Shown here piece after piece: positions 1 through 5,924 of a DNA stretch of 22,957 nucleotides. Within the stretch, counting starts at the first letter, position 1. Each line of letters begins with the position of its first letter. The translations under genes and the position numbers were made by a program. The stretch covers positions 1 through 22,957 of the forward strand of contig DGEG01000140.1 in the NCBI GenBank assembly GCA_002385825.1, read 5' to 3'. The notes beneath the pieces are model-generated. The model ran no database searches. It saw only the letters and a program-made list of their open reading frames with translations, and was not told where the DNA came from. The DNA comes from Firmicutes bacterium UBA3932. GTDB taxonomy: Bacteria; Bacillota; Clostridia; Peptostreptococcales; Anaerovoracaceae.

Positions 1-23
1 GCCGCGAGGATAATCCTCGCGGC
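1..23 (-). terminator. Perfect hairpin downstream of the Cys-rich gene, probable intrinsic terminator
   Basis: Bases 1-10 (GCCGCGAGGA) and 14-23 (TCCTCGCGGC) are exact reverse complements around a three-base TAA loop, giving a GC-rich 10-bp stem. It lies 29 bases past the stop of the leftward Cys-rich gene. On the minus strand an A-rich stretch precedes the stem, as is usual in intrinsic terminators. The U-tract that would complete it lies beyond the window start and cannot be seen. Read rightward, the stem is followed by AGGAAATTTATT, which is a poor U-tract, so the leftward reading is preferred. Confidence 0.6.
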
Positions 24-52
24 AGGAAATTTATTATTTGTTCTTAATATCC

Positions 53-1456
53 TTACCAGCTGCAACCGTTGCTGCCGAAGAACTGACAGGCGTTTCTCGC
101 TGAGATTGGGCGGCATTTTGCAGGTCTTTCATCGCATTCGTCGCCACATCCCGTCCAATCGTCACAGCGCCGCTTGTCAAAGTCAACGCAGCTTCGGAAA
201 TGCCGGTTGCTTCGGCAGAAGATCTCATCGCAGATATCTTCAATTAACTCATCGAAGAAGTCATCGCAGAAATTTTCGCGAAAGTCACCGCAAATATTAT
301 CCGTGAACCTGCATGGATTTCTGTTATCTCGGCAGATATCATCCCGGATCCGGCAAGGTTTCCGATCATCTCTGCGTACATCGTTGCAGGAAGGAGAAGA
401 ATCTACACGACAGCCGAAATTGGAGGACAGCGTGCAGGTGTTGGAGTGATGGAACCCGTAACTGGGCAGGTTGTTACAGGGATCTGTTGTTTTTCTCCGC
501 TCGGACTCAAGTTCGCCGGCAATGCTCCGGCAGGGAGTTATCCCTTCCTGTGCATTTACCGAGAACAGAGTACGCCGAACACTCTCCACGTGAACTGTCG
601 GTTCCAGGGCAACCTTGCTTTTGAACACTAGAGTAGGTGTTCTATCCATATCCGGGAAGAATTCAGCGCTGACACCCGGAGCTTCCACGGTTACGGGGAC
701 AGGGCAAGGTCTGTTGTGGCATTTAACCTTTAGCTGAGGATTGATCAGTTTTATATTGCCGCTGAAATGGAAAGCTATTTCCGGTGCAATTCCGTTTGTG
801 GTACAAGGAATGGAAAAATTGGGAATTGCAAAGCTGGAGCAGCAACTTGTTGGCAGCACCGTAGAAGGAGCATCATCCGCGTTGTGAATTTCAGCTCGGA
901 AGCAACAGGTTCTTCCGCCGGAAGTAACTGTTCCTTCCAGCACATAGGTGGCACGGATTTCCCATGTGCATATGTCTCTGATAAGGAGGAAATTCTTACT
1001 GGGCAGATTCGAGTCTATACATTGCTGGTGCTGCAACCTGGATACCAGTTCCGATATCCCGACAATGAAACGGCCGTTATCAAAGGTGACTGAATCAACT
1101 TCCTCGCCGTCAATTGTGACTTGGGAAGGGCTTATATTTCCCGGCGGCACTATGCCGATAAAATCGAGCACCGCAAAAGCTTTTTCAATCTCAAAGACTG
1201 CATTGCAGTCCAATTCGCAAGGATTGCAGCCACAACCGCATCCCCTGTCTGCGGTGGTAAATTTTATTTCGAAATTATCCGAGTCGCATCTCGTGTCCAG
1301 GAAAAAAAATACCGGACAACTCGTATCGCTGTTAAAAGAAAAGACTTTATCCATATATACTAAATTCGGCTCTCTGTCGCCAAAGATGACATTTTCTGTA
1401 TCGATACTCGTACCGCAGAGTCCTGCCGGCTCAAGTCTACATTTTCTATTTCCCAT
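53..1456 (-). CDS. Cysteine-rich protein of unknown family, possible spore-coat or surface structural protein
   Basis: I do not recognise this 467-residue protein. It has 37 cysteines (about 8%), including a CGCGC-type cluster at residues 73-80 and CC pairs at 184-185 and 205-206. The tail from about 309 holds 19 cysteines, with C368, C375, C382 and C389 spaced exactly seven apart within two tandem 14-residue repeats (366-393). The N-terminal 260 residues look globular and beta-rich; the tail is rich in Arg, Asp and Cys and probably extended. There is no signal peptide or membrane segment (it starts MGNRKCRLEP), so if it ends up in an outer layer it is probably assembled from the cytoplasm, as coat proteins are in a mother cell. 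The ATG at 1456 follows a GAGAGG ribosome site about 10 bases upstream. The gene diverges from the dcw cluster and ends near the hairpin at 1-23. The coat role is inference; a metal-binding or disulfide-linked surface protein is equally possible. Confidence 0.75.
   Translation of the reverse strand: MGNRKCRLEPAGLCGTSIDTENVIFGDREPNLVYMDKVFSFNSDTSCPVFFFLDTRCDSDNFEIKFTTADRGCGCGCNPCELDCNAVFEIEKAFAVLDFIGIVPPGNISPSQVTIDGEEVDSVTFDNGRFIVGISELVSRLQHQQCIDSNLPSKNFLLIRDICTWEIRATYVLEGTVTSGGRTCCFRAEIHNADDAPSTVLPTSCCSSFAIPNFSIPCTTNGIAPEIAFHFSGNIKLINPQLKVKCHNRPCPVPVTVEAPGVSAEFFPDMDRTPTLVFKSKVALEPTVHVESVRRTLFSVNAQEGITPCRSIAGELESERRKTTDPCNNLPSYGFHHSNTCTLSSNFGCRVDSSPSCNDVRRDDRKPCRIRDDICRDNRNPCRFTDNICGDFRENFCDDFFDELIEDICDEIFCRSNRHFRSCVDFDKRRCDDWTGCGDECDERPAKCRPISARNACQFFGSNGCSW
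278..361 (-). repeat. Two tandem 14-residue Cys repeats inside the Cys-rich gene
   Basis: Codons for residues 366-379 and 380-393 encode two copies of the pattern [KN]PCR[IF][RT]D[DN]IC[RG]D[NF]R. Cys occurs every seventh residue and ten of the fourteen positions are identical. The copies are at 320-361 and 278-319. The DNA copies have drifted more than the protein copies, which suggests an old duplication kept by selection on the peptide. The next segment (ENFCDD) may be a decayed third unit. Confidence 0.7.
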
Positions 1457-1530
1457 TTTTATTTTACCTCTCTCGCTTAAGTTCTTTTGACCCTGTGAAG
1501 GATCTTTTTCTTATTGGATTGCTTACGCAC

Positions 1531-1557
1531 TCCAATATGTAAATGGAAGAATATTGT
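1531..1557 (-). promoter_or_regulatory. Weak sigma-K-like promoter candidate for the Cys-rich gene
   Basis: On the minus strand, AC (1557-1556) is followed by 16 bases and then CATATTGGA (1539-1531). The Bacillus sigma-K pattern is AC-N16-CATANNNTA, so the match fails only at the first base of the final TA. It would give a leader of about 70 bases. The ATTGGA/TCCAAT dyad at 1513-1536 overlaps the -10. A short degenerate pattern like this is easily matched by chance in AT-rich DNA. Confidence 0.25.
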
Positions 1558-1560
1558 TTC

Positions 1561-1577
1561 CTTACATCATATGTAAG
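1561..1577. repeat. Short perfect dyad CTTACAT-CAT-ATGTAAG
   Basis: Two 7-base arms are exact reverse complements around a three-base spacer. The dyad sits just upstream of the candidate leftward promoter. It could be a regulator site for the Cys-rich gene. On the plus strand it is followed by a run of seven A, so read leftward the run precedes the stem as Ts and it does not have the layout of a terminator. Confidence 0.4.
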
Positions 1578-1814
1578 AAAAAAACAGTTGCTACAAAATT
1601 GTTACTTCAGTTGCAATTTCTTTTGCATTAAAGATCGTTGGAAACCATTAGGTAATCATGATTGACGGTTCTTTTTAAATAAAGCAGGAGGCAATATTTT
1701 GTATGCTTTTTGGAGATCGCTACAAAATGTTGACTAAATGGTTAAATTTAGCTGTGGGCTGTCAATAATAGTCGAAAAAATGGTGAACTTGTCCATGTTT
1801 TTTCCTCGAATTAG

Positions 1815-1843
1815 TTGCAAAGTGGAGCGAAGTGGAGTATAGT
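1815..1843 (+). promoter_or_regulatory. Sigma-A promoter of mraZ and the dcw operon
   Basis: The -35 TTGCAA (1815-1820) and -10 TATAGT (1838-1843) are separated by exactly 17 bases, matching consensus at 4/6 and 5/6 positions. The predicted start is near 1850, giving a leader of about 26 bases before the mraZ ATG. The MraZ-type repeats fill the spacer and cover the -10, so a bound repressor would block RNA polymerase directly. Confidence 0.65.
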
Positions 1844-1847
1844 GGAG
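1821..1847 (+). promoter_or_regulatory. MraZ operator: three AGTGGAG direct repeats with 10-bp period
   Basis: AGTGGAG occurs at 1821-1827, 1831-1837 and 1841-1847, so successive copies lie on the same face of the helix. A weaker related match (AAGTGG) follows at 1869-1874, just before the ATG. MraZ is known in Escherichia coli and mollicutes to bind arrays of short GTGG/TGGG-type direct repeats of this period in front of its own gene and to repress the dcw operon. The position over the promoter fits autorepression here. Confidence 0.8.
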
Positions 1848-1875
1848 ATATAAATTGGGAAAATGGTGAAGTGGC

Positions 1876-2304
1876 ATGTTCATCGGAGAGTACCATCATT
1901 CCATAGATGCTAAAGGCAGGATCATTATCCCTTCGAAATTCAGAGATGAGCTGGGATATAAGTTCATCATGACTAAGGGTTTGGACAACTGCCTTTTTAT
2001 CTATCCTTGGGAAGAGTGGAAAAAGTTTGAGGAAAAGCTGATGAGCTTGCCTATGGCCAGTAAAGATGCCAGGGCTTTCGTGCGTTACTTCTTTTCAAGC
2101 GCTGTAGAGTGCGATATCGATAAGCAAGGCAGACTTACCATTCCTCCCCATTTAAGAGAGCATGCGAAGATTGACAAAGAGTTGGTGACTATCGGAGTCA
2201 TGAGCCGTATAGAAGTCTGGAGCAAGCAAGAGTGGATCAATTACGGAAACAGCAATTTGAGCTACGATGATATTGCGGAGAGAATGGCTGAACTGGGCAT
2301 ATGA
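1876..2304 (+). CDS. mraZ: Transcriptional regulator MraZ
   Basis: This is a nucleoid-associated DNA-binding protein that controls the dcw operon, acting as a ring-shaped oligomer. The 142 residues match the family length. The start MFIGEYHHSIDAKGRIIIPSK is the family's typical N-terminus, with the first AbrB-like half at about 1-50. The second half (about 75-125) carries the matching CDIDKQGRLTIP motif. The start follows GGTG (1865-1868), a modest ribosome site 7 bases upstream, so translation may be limited. It is the first gene of the operon, and its likely operator lies immediately upstream. Confidence 0.96.
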   Translation: MFIGEYHHSIDAKGRIIIPSKFRDELGYKFIMTKGLDNCLFIYPWEEWKKFEEKLMSLPMASKDARAFVRYFFSSAVECDIDKQGRLTIPPHLREHAKIDKELVTIGVMSRIEVWSKQEWINYGNSNLSYDDIAERMAELGI

Positions 2305-2322
2305 TCCGGGAGGCAAACCCAG

Positions 2323-3258
2323 ATGGAGTTCAAACATACATCTGTACTTTATGAGGAAGTCGTTGAAAACTTAAATATTAAACCCGACGGCATCTATGTA
2401 GACGGGACTTTGGGGGGCGGCGGCCACTCGGCGGGAATCTGTCAGAGACTGGATGGGACAGGCATTCTGATAGGCATCGACAGAGATCAGGACGCCTTGC
2501 AAGCCGCAGAACAAAATCTTCAAAAGTACAGCTGCAGGAAATATTTTATACAGGATAACTATGAAAATATAACTCATGTGTTGCAACAACTGAATATTGA
2601 AGAAATAGACGGTGCTGTGCTGGATTTGGGCGTGTCCTCGTTTCAATTAGACAATCCGGAGCGAGGATTCTCGTATATGAACGATGGACGCCTGGACATG
2701 CGTATGAATGTAAATGACAGTTTGACCGCCTGGCAAATTGTCAACCAATGGAGCCGTGAGGAGCTGACAGAAATAATCAGGAAATACGGTGAAGAAAAAT
2801 GGGCATCCCGAATTGCACAATTTATAGTTGAGCATCGCAAGGCACAGCCCATTCAAACCACTTTTCAGCTGGTAGATATTATTAAGGCGGCTATACCGGC
2901 TTCCGCCCGGAGGGAAGGTCCTCATCCGGCCAAAAGAACATTTCAGGCCATAAGAATTGCCGTAAACGATGAACTGGGACAACTGGAACGGGCGATAGAC
3001 CGGTTTATAGACGTTCTTAGAAGCGACGGAAGACTTTGCATTATAACCTTCCACTCGCTGGAGGACCATATCGTTAAGGAGGTTTTCCGTAAAAGACTTC
3101 ATCCTTGTACATGTCCGAAGGAATTGCCCGTATGCGTATGTGACAAAGAGACGGATGTAGTAAAGGTGACGGGTAAACCCATATTGCCCGGCAAGCAGGA
3201 AATCGAAAACAATCCAAGGGCCAGAAGCGCAAAATTGAGAGTAATACAGAAGAGGTAG
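2323..3258 (+). CDS. rsmH: 16S rRNA (cytosine(1402)-N(4))-methyltransferase RsmH
   Basis: RsmH (formerly MraW) methylates N4 of C1402 in the decoding centre of 16S rRNA using S-adenosylmethionine. The 311 residues show the SAM-binding DGTLGGGGHS loop at 27-36, the acidic GIDRDQDAL at 51-59, the VLDLGVSSFQLD catalytic segment at 99-110, DGRLDMRM at 121-128 and FHSLEDHIVK at 243-252. The Cys-rich CTCP...PVCVC segment at 262-273 is common in Gram-positive members. A GGGAGG ribosome site lies 9 bases before the ATG, 18 bases after the mraZ stop. The stop overlaps the ribosome site of the next gene, suggesting coupling. Confidence 0.97.
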   Translation: MEFKHTSVLYEEVVENLNIKPDGIYVDGTLGGGGHSAGICQRLDGTGILIGIDRDQDALQAAEQNLQKYSCRKYFIQDNYENITHVLQQLNIEEIDGAVLDLGVSSFQLDNPERGFSYMNDGRLDMRMNVNDSLTAWQIVNQWSREELTEIIRKYGEEKWASRIAQFIVEHRKAQPIQTTFQLVDIIKAAIPASARREGPHPAKRTFQAIRIAVNDELGQLERAIDRFIDVLRSDGRLCIITFHSLEDHIVKEVFRKRLHPCTCPKELPVCVCDKETDVVKVTGKPILPGKQEIENNPRARSAKLRVIQKR

Positions 3259-3264
3259 AGAACT

Positions 3265-3711
3265 ATGATGGCAGCGGAGAAATGGTACGAATATCAGGAG
3301 TGTTACAGAAAGTACGGTTTAGATATGAGACCGAAATGTGTTTCGAAAAAAGATGAAATAAAAAAGCCATCCGGACTACGAATCAGCGCAAAGGATAAAG
3401 CAAGATTGTTGTTGCTGACTTTATTCGCGGGGTTGCTCTGCATATGTCTTATCATTACAGCTGCTTACTCCACGCAGATCAAGTTTAATACCAACGCCAT
3501 ACTAGCTCAGGCTGATGAAGTTCAGGGTGAAATCGAAAACCTGAACGTCGCCATCAAGAGTGCCACCAACATTTCCATAATTGAAGAAAAAGCCATGAAT
3601 GAGTTGGGAATGGTCTATCCCGAAATCACTCAAATCGCTTTTATAGAGGCAGGCAGCAATACCATGCCTGATTTTGCGCTGACATTGAAACAGCTGGCAT
3701 TTAATAAATAG
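3265..3711 (+). CDS. ftsL: FtsL-type cell division protein (small bitopic coiled-coil protein)
   Basis: This 148-residue protein has a basic cytoplasmic N-terminus, one membrane segment at about 48-69 (LLLLTLFAG...) and an external helix at about 75-115 with coiled-coil character. This is the FtsL/DivIC layout. FtsL proteins diverge strongly in sequence, so the call rests on topology, size and position between rsmH and the PBP gene, where Gram-positive clusters carry ftsL. Known FtsL partners are DivIC and DivIB in the complex that activates septal synthesis. The ATG at 3265 follows GAGGT, which overlaps the rsmH stop; an ATG at 3268 is also possible. A 203-base regulatory gap follows. Confidence 0.75.
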   Translation: MMAAEKWYEYQECYRKYGLDMRPKCVSKKDEIKKPSGLRISAKDKARLLLLTLFAGLLCICLIITAAYSTQIKFNTNAILAQADEVQGEIENLNVAIKSATNISIIEEKAMNELGMVYPEITQIAFIEAGSNTMPDFALTLKQLAFNK

Positions 3712-3713
3712 AG

Positions 3714-3746
3714 TTACACTTGTAACAGAACTTGTAAAAAGTGTAA
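3714..3746. repeat. Nested dyads between ftsL and the PBP gene
   Basis: TTACACTT (3714-3721) and AAGTGTAA (3739-3746) are exact reverse complements. Inside them GTTACA-CT-TGTAAC (3713-3726) forms a second dyad, and ACTTGTAA occurs twice (3718-3725 and 3730-3737), 12 bases apart. No U-tract follows, so this does not look like a terminator. The arrangement suggests protein binding sites upstream of the PBP promoter. Confidence 0.45.
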
Positions 3747-3841
3747 GACACCAAATACAACTTTGGCATAAGCGCTTGCCGGGGAAGTCATAAAACGGGG
3801 AGCATACGAGTAGAATATAAGAAACAAAGGATAATTGCATA

Positions 3842-3850
3842 TGATATAAT
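3842..3850 (+). promoter_or_regulatory. Extended -10 promoter for the PBP gene
   Basis: TGATATAAT is a perfect TGN-TATAAT extended -10 element. No good -35 lies 16-18 bases upstream (AAACAA at 3822-3827), as is common for extended -10 promoters. It lies 65 bases before the PBP start codon and would let the PBP and the genes after it be transcribed independently of the mraZ promoter. Confidence 0.55.
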
Positions 3851-3852
3851 GT

Positions 3853-3890
3853 CCGGATAACAAAAAGAATCAATCGAACCGTTTATCCGG
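3853..3890 (+). promoter_or_regulatory. Leader hairpin upstream of the PBP gene
   Basis: CCGGATAA (3853-3860) and TTATCCGG (3883-3890) pair exactly around a 22-base loop, starting just after the extended -10 element. The sequence that follows, CTTTGTAATTT, is only weakly U-rich. It could be a stabilising 5' stem, an attenuator or an operator dyad. The ribosome site at about 3903-3909 stays outside the stem. Confidence 0.4.
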
Positions 3891-3914
3891 CTTTGTAATT
3901 TATAAGGAGAAAAT

Positions 3915-5912
3915 ATGGCAAAGAGTCCGAACAGAAGCAGAAAGAGAATAATATTTGTCTTCTTCATCGTATGCATAATCTGCACCGCTTTGATTTTCAG
4001 AGTCGGCTGGATTCAAGTGGTTGCAGGTGACCGGTATTCTAAGCTTGCGGTTGAACAACAGACCATGGATACTCCTATTCCCGCAAAGCGAGGCGTAATT
4101 TATGATCGCAACGGAAAAGAAATGGCTATAAATGCCGTTACAAATACTATATGGGCACGACCCGGAGATGTTAAATCCGCAAGAACCGAGGAAGAGGGGC
4201 TTGCCCAGCAGAAGAAAACGGCAGAGGTATTGGCGGAAATATTGGAAATGGACGAGGAAGAGGTGCTTGAGATCATTTCCGCGCCGAAATCCCTTGTCAG
4301 AGTGGCCAAATACGTGGATAAGAAAAAAGCTGACCGGATTCGGGAAGCGAGGCTTCCTGGCATCTCCGTTGCGGAGGATGTGAAGAGATACTATCCTATC
4401 GGCGCATTTGCCGCACATGTTTTGGGTAGCACTACGGATGACAACCGCGGTCTGTCGGGCATTGAACTGAAATATGACAAATACCTTTCCGGCACTCCCG
4501 GTCGATGGATTAAAAACACCGATGTGGCAGGAGACAGCCTTTCGCATGGAGTTGAAAAATACTTTCAGGCGGAAGACGGTCTGAGCGTCATGCTGACCAT
4601 CGACGAGGTGATTCAGCACTATGTAGAGAAAACCATTGATCAGGTACGTGCCAATACTCAGGCTGAAAGAGTATTTTGTGTAATCATGGATCCCAAAACA
4701 GGCGACGTTCTCGCCATGGCCATGACGCCTGATTTCGATCCAAACGACCCCAGGACGCCATTGGACCCTGCGGAAGCCGAGTACGTGAAAAGCCTGTCTG
4801 ATGAAGAGAAACTTACATATTGGAACGCCATGTGGAGAAATCCCATGGTGAGTGACACCTATGAACCAGGTTCTACTTTCAAGCTGATTACAACCGCTAT
4901 CGCATTGGAAGAAGGGGTTACGAATCTCAGCGAACATTTCGTATGTACCGGGAGCACTGTGGTGGCAGGCACGAAACTATCTTGTTGGAGGTCATATAGG
5001 CCCCATGGAGATCAGACCCTTGTAAATGCAGTTCAGAACTCCTGCAACCCCGTGTTCGTCACCCTGTCACAGAGACTGGGACTTACCACATACTATAAAT
5101 ATTTGGAGAAATTCGGCCTTATGGAGAGAACGGGAATCGACTTCCCGGGAGAAGGAGGAAATATCCTGCAGAATATAGAGACGGCCGGACCGGTTGGCTT
5201 GGCCACCATGTCCTACGGCCAGGGTATCGCCGTAACTCCCGTTAGCCTCCTGACAGCTGTTTGTGCACTGGGAAACGACGGTATGCTCATGCAGCCCAGA
5301 TTAGTAAAAGCATTGCTTGACGAAAACGGTAATATTATCGAAAACTTCGAGCCGCAGAAGGTACGGCAGGTGGTATCTAAGCAGACGGCTGACGAGATGT
5401 GCCTGATTATGGAGTCTGTCGTAGCCGAAGGCGGGGGAGGTACGGCAAAGATTCCCGGTTATCGCATCGGAGGAAAAACTGGTACTGCCAATAAAGTTGT
5501 AAACGGCGTGTATGTAGACGATACATATTCATCTTTCATCGGAATGGTGCCCATGGATGACCCGCAGTTAGCCATCCTTCTCGTAGTGGATTCCCCAAAG
5601 GGAGTCAAGTTCGGCAGCCAGACGGCGGCTCCCGGCGTAAAAGCCATATTGGAAGAGACTCTTCGCTATTTAAATGTAGAAACCAATTATTCGGATGAAG
5701 AACTGGAACAGATTCAAAGCAACATGACTACCGTACCGAATTTGGTCGGCGAGAGCTTCAGCGAAGCTATCGGCATTTTGGGCGGCGCGGACCTCGTCTA
5801 CCAGGTATCGCCTGCCAGGACCGGAGATGAAGATTTTACTATCGTGGATCAATACCCGAAAGCCGGAGAAAAGGTGAAGAAAGAAACGAGCGTCTATTTG
5901 TATTGGAAGTAA
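3915..5912 (+). CDS. spoVD: Class B penicillin-binding protein with one PASTA domain (SpoVD/FtsI-type transpeptidase)
   Basis: This membrane-anchored D,D-transpeptidase cross-links peptidoglycan at the septum and, in the SpoVD case, in the spore cortex. The 665 residues contain a membrane anchor (about 11-35), the class B dimerisation domain with RGVIYDRNG at 59-67, and a transpeptidase domain with STFK at 320-323 (nucleophile Ser320), SCN at 376-378 and KTG at 521-523. A single C-terminal PASTA domain lies at about 605-665. One PASTA domain and this length resemble Bacillus SpoVD more than PbpB, which has two. No other division PBP lies in the window, so this protein could serve vegetative division as well. 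A strong AAGGAGA site precedes the ATG, and the stop overlaps the murE ribosome site. The name spoVD is less certain than the family. Confidence 0.93.
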   Translation: MAKSPNRSRKRIIFVFFIVCIICTALIFRVGWIQVVAGDRYSKLAVEQQTMDTPIPAKRGVIYDRNGKEMAINAVTNTIWARPGDVKSARTEEEGLAQQKKTAEVLAEILEMDEEEVLEIISAPKSLVRVAKYVDKKKADRIREARLPGISVAEDVKRYYPIGAFAAHVLGSTTDDNRGLSGIELKYDKYLSGTPGRWIKNTDVAGDSLSHGVEKYFQAEDGLSVMLTIDEVIQHYVEKTIDQVRANTQAERVFCVIMDPKTGDVLAMAMTPDFDPNDPRTPLDPAEAEYVKSLSDEEKLTYWNAMWRNPMVSDTYEPGSTFKLITTAIALEEGVTNLSEHFVCTGSTVVAGTKLSCWRSYRPHGDQTLVNAVQNSCNPVFVTLSQRLGLTTYYKYLEKFGLMERTGIDFPGEGGNILQNIETAGPVGLATMSYGQGIAVTPVSLLTAVCALGNDGMLMQPRLVKALLDENGNIIENFEPQKVRQVVSKQTADEMCLIMESVVAEGGGGTAKIPGYRIGGKTGTANKVVNGVYVDDTYSSFIGMVPMDDPQLAILLVVDSPKGVKFGSQTAAPGVKAILEETLRYLNVETNYSDEELEQIQSNMTTVPNLVGESFSEAIGILGGADLVYQVSPARTGDEDFTIVDQYPKAGEKVKKETSVYLYWK

Positions 5913-5924
5913 GGAGGAGAAGAC

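Larger units (their letters stand above)
1457..1875. other. Divergent intergenic region between the Cys-rich gene and mraZ
   Basis: This 419-base stretch has no convincing gene. Its left part holds two short dyads, ATTGGA...TCCAAT (1513-1536, with inner TGC/GCA pairing) and CTTACAT-CAT-ATGTAAG (1561-1577), and a weak sporulation-type promoter match pointing left. The middle (about 1580-1790) is AT-rich; I see no clear element in it beyond an isolated TTGACT at 1730-1735 without a matching -10. The right end holds the mraZ promoter and its operator repeats. Confidence 0.7.

Noticed and set aside
34..243. 69-codon leftward open frame overlapping the end of the Cys-rich gene
   Set aside because: It lies in another frame of the same strand. 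The longer frame keeps its Cys-rich style through the whole overlap and has a clear start and ribosome site, so this is a shadow rather than a frameshifted tail.
106..1490. Several rightward open frames of 60-180 codons across the Cys-rich gene
   Set aside because: They lack ribosome sites and known motifs and are antisense shadows of a Cys-, Asp- and Arg-rich coding strand, which has few stops on the opposite strand.
1730..1760. TTGACT as the -35 of a second mraZ promoter
   Set aside because: Nothing resembling a -10 occurs 15-19 bases downstream.
3803..3846. Sigma-E or sigma-K promoter before the PBP gene (CATACGAG, CATATGATA)
   Set aside because: The -10-like strings match partly or fully, but no -35 lies at the proper distance. 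The extended -10 for sigma-A explains the same bases better.
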